From: Ancylostoma caninum
Lineage: Eukaryota > Nematoda > Chromadorea > Rhabditida > Ancylostomatidae
Length of the DNA stretch: 64,000 nt
Direction: 5' to 3'
Assembly (NCBI GenBank): GCA_037903475.1
Contig: JBAJFG010000642.1
Coordinates: 1 to 64,000 of the forward strand
Shown here: in pieces, positions 1 to 12,233 of the stretch
Position numbering within the stretch: the first letter of the stretch is position 1
Layout: the number at the start of each line of letters is the position of its first letter
Made by a program: the position numbers and the translations under genes
The notes under the pieces: model-generated
Database searches by the model: none
Seen by the model: only the letters and a program-made list of their open reading frames with translations
Told to the model about the DNA's origin: nothing

Positions 1-39
1 CTAAATAGGAAGGCATGACATTGTATATCCAATCAACTA

Positions 40-1270
40 AATACGGATACGGATCCACCGATGGAGAAAGGGCCCGCCGTGGCCCAGTTCTGTGGGGAAC
101 GCCATGGGGTGGGTCCAGCTATGGAGAAAAGGCCCGCTAGGGCCCAATGGAGCGGGGGACGCCAAGATACGGGTCCACCGATGGAGAAAAGGCCCGCCGT
201 GGCCCAGTAGTGCGAGAAACTCCATGACACGGGTCTACCAATGGAGAAAGGGCCCGCCGTGGCCCAATGCTGTGGGGAACGCCGAGACACGGGTCCACCG
301 ATGGAGAAAGGTCCCGCTCGTGGCCCAATGCTGTGGGGAACGCCTTGAGGTAGGTCCAGCTATGGAGAAAAGGCCCGCCGTGGCCCAATGGTGCGAGAAT
401 CTCCATGACACGGGTCTACCCATGGAGAAAGGTCCCGCCGTGGCCCAGTGGTGCGAGAAACTCCATGACACGGGTCTACCGATGGAGAAAGGTCCCGCCG
501 TGGCCCAGTGGTGCGGGGAACGCCGAGACACGGGTCCACCGATGGAGAAAGGGCACGCCGTGGCCCAGTGCTGTGGGGAACGCCTTGAGGTAGGTCCAGC
601 TATGGAGAAAAGGCCCGCCGTGGCCCAATGGTGCGAGAATCTCCATGACACGGGTCTACCCATGGAGAAAGGTCCCGCCGTGGCCCAGTGGTGCGAGAAA
701 CTCCATGACACGGGTCTACCGATGGAGAAAGGTCCCGCCGTGGCCCATTGGTGCGGGGAACGCCAAGAAACGGGTCCACCGATGAAGAAAGGGCCCGCCG
801 TGGCCCAGTGGTGCGGGGAACGCCGAGACACGGGTCCACCGATGGAGAAAGGGCCCGCCGTGGCCCAGTGCTGTGGGGAACGCCGAGACACGGGTCCACC
901 GATGGAGAAAGGTCCCGCCGTGGCCCAATGCTGTGGAGAACGCCTTGAGGTAGGTCAAGCTATGGAGAAAAGGCCTGCTAGGGCCCAATGGAGCGGGGGA
1001 CGCCAAGATACGGGTCCAGCTATGGAGAAAAGGCCCGCCGTGGCCCAGTGGTGCGAGAAACTCCATGACACGGGTCTACCGATGGAGAAAGGTCCCGCCG
1101 TGGCCCAGTGCTGTGGGGAACGCCGAGACACGGGTCCACCGATGGAGAAAGGTCCCGCTCGTGGCCCAATGCTGTGGGGAACGCCTTGAGGTAGGTCCAG
1201 CTATGGAGAAAAGGCCCGCCGTGGCCCAATGGTGCGAGAATCTCCATGACACGGGTCTACCGATGGAGAA
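40..1270. repeat. 60-bp minisatellite with higher-order structure
   Basis: About 20 head-to-tail units of 60 bp, each carrying a core like ATGGAGAAAGG followed by CCCGCCGTGGCCCA. Variant units recur in order: the units at 361-420 and 421-480 reappear unchanged at 601-660 and 661-720, and the five-unit block at 121-420 is matched by 961-1260. Because 60 is divisible by 3, long open frames exist on both strands (for example 365 codons at 92-1189 plus, 218 codons at 235-891 minus). I read these as by-products of the repeat: two units (near 301 and 1141) are 61 bp long and shift the frame without any sign of selection for one frame. Confidence 0.95.
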
Positions 1271-1620
1271 TGAATGCGGGCGCTCTGATGGAGGAAGGGC
1301 CCGCCGTGGCCCAGTAGTATGGATAACACCAGGATACGGGTCCGCCAACATAGGATTGGTCCGCTGTGACTCAGTAAAGTGGAGAACACCAGGATACGGT
1401 TCAGGCCTAATGTGTGAAGATGGCACCAGAATACGGGTCCGCCGATGGAGGAAAGTCCGCTGCGGCCCAGTAGTGTGGAAAACACTCGGATACAATTTCG
1501 CTTTGTCCAATAATGTCGGGTACGGCAGGATACAGTTCCGCCGATAGAGAACGCGTCCGCGTTGGCCCGATAGTGAGGAATACTCACGAATACGCCATAC
1601 GATGGGGAACGAACTTCTCA
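1271..1620. repeat. Degenerate edge of the 60-bp minisatellite
   Basis: About five to six diverged units follow the homogeneous array, with recognisable landmarks such as CCCGCCGTGGCCCAGTAG and repeated forms of GGATACGGGTCCGCC. Divergence rises toward the right edge, as expected where unequal exchange has stopped homogenising units. Confidence 0.85.
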
Positions 1621-2476
1621 TTCGCATACTCAACTCATAAGAAAGACTTCATGTTTGGGCCCATTGGAAGATTTGTTCTGCTTCTCTTATACGTAACTTA
1701 TAAGAAGGTTTTTGAATTTGAGATCAGCTAATGATCAATTTTGCTCATTTGCTAATTTTCTAAGCATTTTGCACGTGTGGAGCTTTTGCACATGCCTCAA
1801 GTGGCTGCCCCACCCCACTTTTTAGCATCCCGAAGGGGCGCTAGTACTTTCAAAAAGCTTGATTTACCTTGTATTCATTCCGAAGCATTGAAGGCAAGTG
1901 TTCCAATGAAAAACTATTTGAATCAATGGACTCTACATAAAATTAGAATTTTCTGTTCGGGCATATAATGTAGAAACGACCTCCTTTTAAATATGCAGCC
2001 TGTTTGGAGTTTGGCTGACTGAGGTACGACTGCAGAAAGTAATGAATTGTTATGAGCGGTAGCCGAAGTGCGTCCAATCACAATAAAGAGAATCAGAATC
2101 AGAGGAGCGCATCACATTTCATTGTTCCAGCACAAGATGCCCTTATTTTCTGGTTAGGCTGTGTCATATGGTGTGGAGAGGTTTACCAATGTCGCTAATA
2201 AAGGTGTTGTAATTTGAATGAATGGAATCCACAAAACGTTCCTGTTTTAAGTGGCTGGGTTTGGGGAACAACTGTCGAGATGTACAGTCTATCCAAAACG
2301 ACGAGTTCGCCCACGCACGCGAGAGTCCAGGGGCAGCCACGTTTGCCAGCACTCCACGTCATCATCGCTGATCTGCGTCGACCAATGATCTGGCTGTGGC
2401 GTGGGCGACTTGGCAGCCAACAGTATACGTCTCAGCCGCGCCGCCTTCAATCCCATAGCTGAAGCTGCATCTCGAC

Positions 2477-2625
2477 ACAACTATTTTACCAGCTTTCCTT
2501 CCATTTTGCAATTATTAAGCAAGGATCTGCTAAAAACAACTATTTTACTAGCTTCCCATTTGCAACTGTTTAGCAAGGAATTGCCAAAAAATTGTATTTT
2601 ACCAGCTTGTGAAAAACTAGTTTCT
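2477..2625. repeat. Short AT-rich tandem repeat, period about 60 bp
   Basis: Three imperfect units start near 2477, 2537 and 2591 with AACTATTTTACCAGCTT-like heads and TTAGCAAGGA-like tails. Unrelated in sequence to the GC-rich array at 40-1270 but of similar period. Confidence 0.6.
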
Positions 2626-2720
2626 GATTTGAAGCTAGTTTTTCAAAAGTTGGTTGAATAGTTATTGCGGGGGTTCTGAGTAGAATGACTTCAGAAGGTA
2701 CATAAAGACGCAGACGGATG

Positions 2721-3030
2721 GAGAGGGGCACGGATGATAGGTGCGCTGCCAAGAATGCGAGAGTGTTGCGCTGGAACTTAATAGCGGGAAGGATGTACAA
2801 ACGGATTCAAAGCTGCGAGAGTGGTATGCCTGCACTGAGTAATGGGGAAGATGACGCTGGATGGCTCCACTCTTGCGAGATCTGTGCACTGCCTCTCAGT
2901 AATGGGCCAAATGTCGCTGGACCACACCTGCAATTGCGCGCCTTCGCTCAGGAATGGGAAGATGTCATTGGACAGGCCCGTACTTGCGAGAGTGGTGCGT
3001 CGGGGTTCAGTAGAGGGGAACGTAAACAAG
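2721..3030. repeat. Second, degenerate 60-bp minisatellite
   Basis: Landmarks resembling AATGGGGAAGATG occur at about 2781, 2841, 2901, 2953 and 3013, so spacing is 60 bp with one 52-bp unit. The landmark resembles the TGTGGGGAACGCC segment of the array at 40-1270, and a GCGAGA-type segment also recurs. The array appears to be an old member of the same family. Small ORFs here on both strands are probably repeat by-products. Confidence 0.65.
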
Positions 3031-4380
3031 AATGCTATCGGCGATCGAAGCTACTTCAAAAGAAGACTGAGAGTCAGGGCACAGCACGTGATTCTCATTG
3101 ACCAGCAGGACTTAGTAGGCGTTGAGCATATTCAGGGGGACTTACTTCCAGCATAAGAGCTATGAGTAGTTCTGTCCTTCATGAAACAGATTGAGGCTTG
3201 CCGAACACACTCATCTAATGTGAGCTATCACTGTAAATCTACTGCAAATCATTGTGAATATGGACAGTAAATCACTTCATTCTTTTCTTGTACTCTGGCG
3301 CGCTCCAGTGATAATCAGGAGTTGCTCTTCCTGTAGGTGGAGGATCATGTTGAAATGTTTGCTGTGGATGCGCACTATACGAACAATTGTTCCTCCAAGA
3401 CGGCATCGTTCGTTTTCGGAAAACTGTCTTCGTTCTTGGGAAAAACTGTCATTAATGATCAAAAAGTGGTTTTCGACCATTTTCTTACCACTTTCGGCGT
3501 TTTTTTTTCAAAATCGAGGAAGGTTTCTCAAAAACGAAGGATGCCGCTTTGGAGGAGTATTCTCACCCCATAGGCGCACAATTTGGAGTTGACAGAACAT
3601 CAACATGCTCCTTCGAACCAGAGAAATTTCATGAATTCCATTCCGGGGTTGGGATAAAGACGTGCTCCAATGACAATTCTCTGGTTCTCAGGTCCACTAA
3701 CAAGTTCGAACAAGTTTTAGCGGGTTCTCAACAGTTTTGTGTTACGATTTGTTTTTCGAGAATTTCAGCTTGGATTTGAGATAAATTGCACCAAACCAAT
3801 TGCAATTGGTATAAATGGTTCACGAACTGTACGCATTCCAAGCTGAATTTTCATCCTTAGACTTCAGTAGGAGCTACTGATGTCACTCCTCTAGTTTCTA
3901 ATTTTTTCCTGAGAGAGCTCTAATGTGTAGGTACCCAGCAACCTGAGTCTGACTGGACTTAGTAGTCCCCGACCTCTGGTGACCACATAGTGTTGTGCCA
4001 TTGAGAGTCCGGCACTCGTAAGTAAAAAAAGAAACAAAACCTGAATCCAGTGCGATAGTATGTTAGAAATACACATGACACTGTCAGCACCAGTGTAGCG
4101 TCTAGCGAGTTAGATATTGCGAATCGCTAATCATATTGCGAGACTTCCTACAAAAAAAAAAAAGAAAAATCACAGCACAATCAGACCAGTGGACCCCTTT
4201 TGTACCAATTCATAGCGAATTAGGAAAAAAGCGAAACCCAAGAGATCGCTAAATTATGCCATTCTCGTCAGTTTTTGAAGCTTCGGATTGGTGATAAACT
4301 TGAAAAACTTGCACAGTTCGGTAGAATGAACGTAGTCAAAAAGCCAAACATGGACTAGGATGGCGACGATTGTAAAGGCC
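3031..4380. other. Intergenic, no gene recognised
   Basis: Only short ORFs on both strands, none with a recognisable family or a supported splice chain. Contains poly-T/poly-A runs near 3500 and 4150. Confidence 0.6.
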
Positions 4381-4396
4381 TTTGCGCCAGCAGAAT
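4381..4396. repeat. Target-site duplication of the RTE insertion, 3' side
   Basis: TTTGCGCCAGCAGAAT, identical over 16 bp to 5640-5655. It lies immediately outside the GAA-type tail of the minus-strand retrotransposon. Confidence 0.9.
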
Positions 4397-5639
4397 CTTC
4401 TTCTTCTTCAGCGTTTGTCCCGTTTAGTCGCGGGGTCCGCTCTAGAGGTCTGTTGACGCCATTTGGCCCTATCGCGCGCTTGGTCCGGGTGGATACCAGC
4501 TAGCTTAAGATCGGCATGGAGTGTGTCAAGCCAGCGTTGCTTTGGTCGACCTTTAGGCCGTTTGCCGGAGACTTCGAGATCAAAGCCGACTTTGCGGACA
4601 GTTCCTTCCTCGGCACGCAGAACGTGGCCATACCATCGCAGACGAATTTCGCGAAGTTTATCAGATATCGCCGCAACGCCAAACCGATTTCTGATGTCCT
4701 CGTTGCAGATTCGATCGAGCCGCGTTACTGCAGCCATCCAGCGAAGCATCTTCATCTCCATAGCGCTGAGGCGACGTTCTACTTCCTTGGTTGCGGGCCA
4801 ACATTCGGCGCCATAGAGAGCAACGGGACGGATGACGGTACGATAGATCTTCGATTTCAGTCGGTCCGGGATCTTCTTGTCACACAGAACACCGGTCAAC
4901 AAGCGCCACTTTCCCCATGCGGAATTAACTCGGGCTACAACTTCATGATAAAGGCTACCGTCAGATGAAATTCCTGACCTAAGGTACTTGAGCACTTCCG
5001 TTCTCGGTAATTGTGCGCCGTCTACGCTTATGGTACCGGGCTGATCCACGCTGGTTGTTAAGTATTCTGTCTTCCTGACGTTAAGACGTAGGCCGAAGCG
5101 TGAAAGTTGGTCACTCCAAGCCTGTGTCAGCCGCTCGAGTTCTTGCCTGTCTTCAGACGCGAGCATGACGTCGTCTGCGTACAACAAAGTCCATGGCGTG
5201 GGTTTCTGCAGATCCCGTGTTACAACATCCATCACCACAATGAAGAGGAGCGGGGACAGAGCAGAGCCTTGGTGCACATCAACGGAAATGGGGAAATCCG
5301 TAGACATGCCAGCAGCCGCCTGCACGTGACTTCTTGGACTGGTGTAAAGAATCCGCACCCATTCGATAAGTTCTTCAGGAACGCCATGCTGCCGAAGAGC
5401 GTACCAGATGACTTCATGGGGCACGCGGTCAAATGCCTTTTCTAGGTCAAGGAAGGCGAGATGCAGCGGCTTTTGTTTCTCACGGTGCTTCTCGACCAAG
5501 AGACGTGCAGCATGTATGGCATCAGTGGTGCCGCACCCAGCTACAAATCCGCACTGGTTAGCGGAGAGCCGCACGATATCGCGAATCCTGCGGTCAATGA
5601 CATGCTCAAAAACCTTCATGGTATGGGACAGCAGGCGGA
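4397..5639 (-). mobile_element. 5'-truncated RTE-clade non-LTR retrotransposon
   Basis: A minus-strand insertion bounded by a perfect 16-bp direct repeat (4381-4396 and 5640-5655). The 3' end is a short AGA-type triplet tail (plus strand 4397-4407) directly after the stop codon, which is typical of RTE elements that end in short tandem repeats and have almost no 3' UTR. The 5' end is truncated inside the reverse-transcriptase coding region, just upstream of a conserved RLLSHTMKVFEH segment, so the endonuclease and the first RT motifs are missing. At 1.24 kb it is well under the usual 3 kb or more. The clean junctions and open frame suggest a fairly recent target-primed insertion that was dead on arrival. 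Confidence 0.93.
4408..5639 (-). pseudogene. RTE reverse transcriptase, 5'-truncated coding region
   Basis: The frame is open from the truncation point to a TGA at 4408-4410; the first internal Met is at 5619 and gives 403 residues. Counting from it, visible RT motifs are NQCGF (21-25), FLDLEKAFD (56-64, first catalytic Asp), HQGSALSPLLF (116-126) and YADD (147-150, the other two catalytic Asp). A thumb-like region and the RTE-type C-terminal stretch rich in WYGHVLR and GRPKQRW motifs follow. No frameshift or stop interrupts it, but the apurinic-like endonuclease is absent, so the copy cannot be autonomous. The assignment to RTE rather than CR1 or L1 rests on the QCGF and YADD contexts, the lack of a 3' UTR and the triplet tail. 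Confidence 0.92.
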
Positions 5640-5655
5640 TTTGCGCCAGCAGAAT
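5640..5655. repeat. Target-site duplication of the RTE insertion, 5' side
   Basis: Second perfect copy of the 16-bp repeat seen at 4381-4396. It marks the truncated 5' end of the minus-strand element. Confidence 0.9.
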
Positions 5656-7139
5656 GCTCGCTAAAATTATTGAGTTCTTCGTTTGCCGAAGACCGACTTG
5701 AACGACGCTGCGAAGGGAGACGCAATCTCAGAGAAAACGAGTATTCTTGCACTCCAGAGATCCACACCTCTGAAAGGGCGATGTTATGTCGTCACACATT
5801 TTTCACAGAGGCAAAACTCTTACGAAGACAATTTACTTGAAAGTTTCTGGGGCTCCTGCTGAGCTGTGGATGGACGGTGTAGCGGTGATAGAGCTTCTAT
5901 CTATCAGCCAGATGTCGCTCGCTCGTACGAGCTTTTAGTCCGGAACTGGTACTCTGACAACGCTAGTATGTTTGGTCGGAGGGCTCCTGGTTTACAGCAG
6001 TCTCGAACCAAATCGAGTATCCTTACAAGAGGCCAACCCTGAGGATCGAAACGAAACATTCGCTTCTGAAAGCATTGTTTAAGATGGTGTTAATGTACGG
6101 TGAGCGTCAATGAAAGTGCCTTTTCGACGGACCCGGTGAACAAAACGCTTGCTAAACGCAGCGGTCCTGCGGCGGACTTCTGGATCCGCGCTGCACCCGC
6201 ACGTGCCCGCACCGCACGCACCTCGCCAAACGGATTGTTGCAGCGCCAGCGCTTTACCCGAGCCTCAGCCAAGCTAACGAGTCTCGCAGGGCTCGCCCAA
6301 TTTTGCGCTGAAGCGGAGACACAACTGAGCTCTGACGCTCATCCATCGGCTCAAATACACCTCCCGGGGACGTTTCGTCACGTGTCAAGGAGGGGTTAGC
6401 ACACAGGACATGAGGTGCAGAACGTAGATTGAACTACATCACAAGGTCAGCAGCTAGCCCTCTCCACGCAGCTGAAACACGCGGTGTGCTATTCGCTGCA
6501 GTCGGAATGCTGCACTTCTTTATTATGCAGCGATGCCTGCCTTCCAATTTTTGATGTATAGGCTCTGCTGCGGCTTCTTTACCCAGTTATCACAGATAGA
6601 CTTAAGAGTTGACGTGTTGCACTATTTGTGATGCATCAATGCTGCGCAATTATCAGAGATAATACCGTTTATTGGGTTAGCGAATAAGTGTGTGAGGTTT
6701 TTCATGAGCATAGAAACAACCGCTTTCCACGAACATTGTAAACACACCGGGTGGGTTGCATATCTCCTTCCTTCTTCTATCAACGCTGCCAGAGACAGGG
6801 CAGCTTGTAAGCTCCATGTCTACGAAAAATTGCTTTGTTTGAGATGACTCAGTTTGTATCCCGCAGCCGCAACTCTTAGATAAAGTTTGTAGAATCAATA
6901 GGAAAATGAACAAAACGAGCTGCGAATGACTGCACTATACCTGCAGATTCGGTAGTAGTGAAAGACCCCTACATTCGAGTTTCTTTCTAGTCATTTTTGG
7001 TGAAATATGTGCAGAGAAGTCGAGCACACCCAATGTGGACGATCACCTCTTATCGAGCATTTTGGGGTTTTCCACGGAATGCGTTAGCTAAACTTACACA
7101 TTGTCGAGAGTTAGCGTCAGTAGTGATTATTCCTTACAT
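5656..7139. other. Intergenic, no gene recognised
   Basis: Short ORFs only. Positions 6100-6400 are visibly richer in GC and are open on both strands for about 60-100 codons, but the peptides are not recognisable and no splice chain was found. Confidence 0.55.
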
Positions 7140-7214
7140 CAGTTTGTGGGACATAAAGGCGATTATTCGCTAAAGCAACCTTAGCGAATAATCGCCTTTA
7201 TGTCCCACAAACTG
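7140..7214. repeat. Perfect 34-bp inverted repeat, 7-nt loop
   Basis: Arms 7140-7173 and 7181-7214 are exact reverse complements over 34 bp, separated by AGCAACC. The outer part contains GTTTGTGGGACATAAAGG. The transcript would fold into a strong hairpin. No element ends or TSD were found around it. Confidence 0.97.
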
Positions 7215-9596
7215 GGCGTCCAGAACGAGAAACAACTTCAAGGCTAAATTTGGCCTGTCTAAAGTGGGTTTACCACTTCTATGCTGTCCTTTCAGCAGTC
7301 AAAGGTTTTTCTCCAAACGTCGTTGATATCCCTTGCCAATTGAGCCACATTTGATCCATGATTGAAGTCGAACGATTGTCGGGGTAGCGGCGAGGTTCGA
7401 CTTTGTCGACTTGGGTGGTTACAATCCGTGCAGTAGAAATCAAGGTGAAGCGAGAATTGAGAAGAAGTTGCAATGGTTTCAAAGAGCAAATCAAGAGCTA
7501 CAAAAGACTATGACGGCAAGTGGAGCAATGTTCAAATCACAGCGATAAAACAAGTTGAAATTAGCTGCACGAACTTATTCCTCAACCCAATACATTAAAC
7601 ACTACAAGTTTCGTTAGAATGACAATAAGTCAAATAGTAAATTAGGAATCAGATTTAAAATAGTCAGATAATCTGAAAGGAAAGAAATCTGACAGCTCTT
7701 CTTGTCCTTTTTTTCAGGCCAGTGGTGCTTTCCCTTTTCCAATATTCGAAAGAGAATAAATCGAATAAGTTATTCAATGTTATATGTAATATGAGCACTC
7801 CTGCGGAATTTTGGTAATCTCGGGTACCCACTGAGGACATCTGTTGAACAAATACAAAAAATTCTTACTCTTCTTCCGACTATGTGCGATGTAATGCCCA
7901 CAACGCTGGCTCTTCCAGGCAACGCCACAAGAAGTCAAGCGTTCTAAATTTGACTGGCGCGGGCCTGCGTTGTGCAAGGTTATCTGCGATGATATCTTAC
8001 ACAACATGCCTAAATAGATATCCCTTTCCACATTTGCGCCGATCTCCGCGCAATTTCCAGGACTTACCCTGTTGTGAAGTCCACTCTTGCGATTTGCAAT
8101 TTCTTTCCATTCTGCAACCGACATCATCTCGGCGTTCCTTTCAAGTCATTTTAATTGGCTTATTTTACACTGGGTGTTTGCAGAAGTGCGCTCTCGACGA
8201 AGGAGAGATCCATGATGAGAATTAAATACAGAGCCGACAAACTTCGCGATACCTTCTCTTTACTGTTTTGGCTTGCACCCGGAAGAGAGCAGCTCTCCCC
8301 ATTCCGACCTCTTGTTTTTCAACTTCCCGCATAACATCAACTACGACCGTTTCTATCACATTCTTCAATCTAGTTTCCCTAATCGATCAGTTCATCTTCT
8401 GTAATGAATACAAGTTGTACAGCTGCCCTGACCGAGGCTGCTTTTTTTTTCTTCTTTTTCGCTGTTATTTGTTAGCATAACAAAGAAAGAGGCCGAGCAC
8501 TAGTTTGTGGTGAATTCGGTAGCAGTTTTTTGTACCTAACCAGAGGGCGAGAGCAGCTCTGGAAATGTCACAAAACTTTCTGATGAGCTGATGCGACTCT
8601 TAACCAGATTATTAACTTGTGTTTCCATCTTCCTATTTGGCAATATACCGGACGGCTCTTGACCTCTGAAATATCCTAGCTTCCTTCCATGCAACGCTCA
8701 TTTTGAGTGCGCGAGGTTTTGATACATTTTCAATGCGCGTGTCTTATGTTGTTCTTGATTATAATTTTGCAAGCAAGGCACAGAACGGCAAGCTCTAACT
8801 TCTTCCATCTTCATCCACTCTTCCCATTCCATAACATACTTACATTCTCATATCAAGTAAGAGAATCCTCTACTCGTTCTGCTAAAAAAGTTTAGTTATA
8901 GGCTCTTCAGTTGCTGTCATGAAATGGAAGATAGGAACGCTGAATCACAGAGATTGCCACTTCTGAGTCGGCTGCATAAGGTAATGCTTCAATATGTTTA
9001 CTGTAGGCAGACAGTTAATTAAAGAAGTTGATGAGAGCAGAGAGCTAGGCAAAGCAGGTACAAAGTACAAACAGTTTTTATTTCTCGGTCGTTGAGCAAA
9101 GTGATTAATCAGGTGTGAGGCAGTAATTCATCACTCACAATGTCGGATGAAACATTGTCAGATAAGGTATGTTTTATCACATACATACTAGTTTTCCGGC
9201 AACGTATGGCTGACAAATGGAAAGGTGGTGGGTCCCATGGGTATACGCTCGTGTCATACAGTTATCTACTTCGTTCGTTGACCATTTCTTTACCTTCGGA
9301 AATAAATCAGATTCCAACTGTTTATTGAGAACTTTTTTTCCTATGAGTTATTGAACAAGGTGTCCACAAATTTGACTTTAGGTACCTTGATAAAAGAAGG
9401 CTCTGTGATTCCATATGAAAACTAGAAATACTACTTACAAAACATCGATAGAAATTTTATTCAAAACGCAGTCTTCAGGATGTATTACGGTAGGTAAATA
9501 ATTTCTACTTCACGGTGATGACTGAATGTGAAGGGTACTATCCTTACTTATTTCTTTCATATTTCTAATGGACATAAACAATTAGGTGTATATATT
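7215..9596. other. Intergenic, no gene recognised
   Basis: Short ORFs of up to 115 codons with no recognisable family. I saw no repeat structure here that I could define. Confidence 0.5.
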
Positions 9597-9760
9597 TTTT
9601 GTTGTTTATTATTATTCTTAAGTATTCAACACTGATTATTTAATATTAAAATTAATGTTTTCCAACTTTATTATTTCATCTGTATCCACGGAGTTGCGGA
9701 GTTGCTACCCTTTTTCATACTCCCCCTCCCCCTCGCTAGCAATTTTTGCGTCCTGCACTG
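9597..9760. mobile_element. Fragment of hAT-like MITE
   Basis: AT-rich body rich in TTATTATT followed by a C-rich tail ending in GCGTCCTGCACTG at 9760. It resembles the right half of the better preserved copy at 14617-14873. The left terminus was not found. Confidence 0.5.
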
Positions 9761-10541
9761 GTATGCAATGAAATAATGGAAAATCTATGTACCGATTTGA
9801 AGGAACAAAGACCAGCTATACCTGCAAAGGAAGCGCTTTCATTCGTTACTTCTGTGAATTCTGTTCCATATGTATTGTCTGAGTTGAAATTTTCAAAATT
9901 TTTCTATGATTTACTATGACGATTTCTAAAAAGTCGACGTAAACCTCAAGATAAAATGGCCCTCGATTGTGGTGTGGACCGGTGAAAGACGCAGTAAAAT
10001 TACGGAATCCGTTGGTTAATTTTTTAAACCCTCTTTGTAGCATTTCTTTTCTCTGAATTTTCGATCATATTTTTCTGAGACTCTGGTGGTAATCGCTCTC
10101 AACAAAAGCATTGGTCTCATCAACATTTTCGGCTCTTTATTCAACGTAAGGTAGATTTCTCAGGATTAGTTTGATTAATGCGTGGTCATCTACAGAGCGC
10201 AGCAGAAACGATGGTAATTTCCCAGATGGATCTACATATATGCCTAAGCAGAACACTATATCTTTTCATTCACTTTCCAAGAATCAAGAAGTGACTTCGC
10301 ATAAAAACCTGTCATATGGATTGTAATGTAGCAGTGAGTGTAAACTCACCTCTTTGGGAACATATTCGGAACAGAAGGTGTAAATGACGGCGAAGAAGTG
10401 ACACGTACGATTTGTGTGTGGAAGCGGTTTCTGCTGTTCAGTTTTCCATTATGGAGGGAGTCCTGTGGAGTGTATAGCTATATAGTTGGATGTAATTAAA
10501 CACTGCTGTTTCCTTCAGCATTAATCACCAAAAACTCTCAC
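9761..10541. other. Intergenic, no gene recognised
   Basis: AT-rich sequence with no supported ORF, splice chain or repeat. Confidence 0.5.
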
Positions 10542-11292
10542 TTAAAGGCAGCACCCACGGAAATTTTCATATCGGAGTTTTTGATCGTTTATGAGCCTTA
10601 GCAATAGTTCTAACAATTTGACGAAGTAAAAGCGCGGAAAACAACCGTTTCTGAGATATAATTAGTGAAATGTCCAAGATCCTGGATCAGCAGGATCAGC
10701 GTGGGGTCGTTCGATCGAGTTGTGGCGGCCACGCATCGGTGCTGCCAGCTGATTTGGTGGTTAGCCATTTCTTTGCTTGTTATTGTAGAGCTATTCCTTG
10801 CTCCTTAACTCACCTTTTTGCACTACTTAGCATGATGATTTTTTTACCTGTTACTTCACAAGAAATGTGCTGGTTTAATTACTTGTATGGTTGATCTTCG
10901 CCAGTGTCGCGTTTTGATTTTTTTCACTGCTCAGAATTTGTTCTAGAATTCATTGGTGGTTCTTCTACATCTTGACTGGTCAGACTATCTTTTCCAAAGT
11001 TTGTTTTCTGACATAAACTTTAGGAATGCCGTAAAACATGGCCAAAAACCTCTTTCGCCCGCAAAACAGCTGACAAGAAAGGCAGCGTATCGACTTTTTT
11101 GGATCGGTCCACAGCGAGCAGATCGCGCAACTCGGCCCGATCCGCTCGAAATCGATGAACTGAGGGTTCCAGAGAACAGGGATTTTGGCGGTTTTCACTG
11201 TTTTCAGCATTATAGCAGTGTTAAGCACACCCGATTACCCCGAACTGTACCGAAATCACGAGATCGAAAATTTCCGTGGGTGCTGCCTTTAA
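10542..11292. mobile_element. TTAA-flanked TIR element, AGGCAGCACC family
   Basis: TTAA at 10542-10545 and 11289-11292 bounds a 743-bp body whose ends are inverted copies of AGGCAGCACCCACGGAAA with about 28 bp of terminal inverted repeat. The same terminus recurs at 30222, 62705 and 63834 and in variant form near 50900 and 51406. TTAA targets are the hallmark of piggyBac-type transposition; this copy encodes no recognisable transposase, so it would be non-autonomous. Confidence 0.75.
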
Positions 11293-12233
11293 GATACTGA
11301 CAAGGCTGATGGAATTAAGTGTTCAGTTGTCAAATAAATTCCATCGAATCCCATAATTTGCTTGCGTTCGCTCCTTTTCTTATTGTTTGCCTAAATTCAA
11401 CAGTTATCCAGAAAGTGTCCCTTGCTTTACAAAGGTATCATTTTCGTAGAAAATTAATTTCGCTTGAATTTCAGGCTTTGGAATGGATAATAGAGCGGCA
11501 GAAAACCCCAGTCTCGGCTTTTCCTTCAATAAGCCATTCGTAGAGATCACGAACTAGCAAGGGTTCGGCAAGTTTGGCAACGAACGTTCGAAGAGCAGGC
11601 TAACTAGTAAGCTGAAAACTGGCTCAGGTTAAGCCATATAACTCGATCAAAACTGAATGGACTGGGTTTGTCTGCAATGATTGGTGCACACCTGCAATGA
11701 ACAATTCATTCCTATACTTTGCTCACATCAACCGCTGCCCCCTCACCTCGTGAAATTTTTTTTTAATTTGAAAAAGGCGTGGACTTATTGTGAGCGTCGC
11801 CTGCAATTCCATAGTCCGCGAGCGGTGACACTGCGATATTGCTGGGTAGAATCGCTTGAAGTATTCATACATCTGCGTAGCCCCTGCCTTGAGAAATAGA
11901 ACTGGACGCATCCGGTAGTCGCGATGAGAGAGGAAATAAACATATCCTAGGGTATACTGATTGTGCTCACTAACGTTCAAGGGTGACTTTGCTAGCACTC
12001 CGAACTCTTCCATGTGTCTACCATGAGTCCTTATTATGGTTCCCGATGTATTCACTAACGTTAGATGAAGTGTGTGATCCTTGGTGGGATCATCCGTGCA
12101 CAGGAGGTAGGCACAACTAGAATAACCCCAGAACTGGGATTCTGAAACGTTGTCCACGCAAAACACAGATGGTTAGCGTGATTGGGTTATTCTATAGACT
12201 GCGTAATGTTAAGAGACGCAGAACGTGAAAGTT
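11293..12233. other. Intergenic with a 147-codon minus-strand ORF
   Basis: The ORF at 11723-12166 (-) is long for this neighbourhood but not recognised. It lies next to the palindromic repeat at 12234-12687 and may belong to the same repeat. No splice partner was found. Confidence 0.35.

Noticed and set aside
92..1189. A 365-codon ORF encoding a 20-residue repeat protein
   Set aside because: Open frames of similar length exist on both strands, and 61-bp units shift the frame with no effect on openness. The repeat period alone explains it.
10871..10890. A match to the start of the nematode SL1 leader (GGTTTAATTAC)
   Set aside because: Only 11 bases agree, then the sequence diverges, and no Sm site or donor follows in the right place. 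Chance match.
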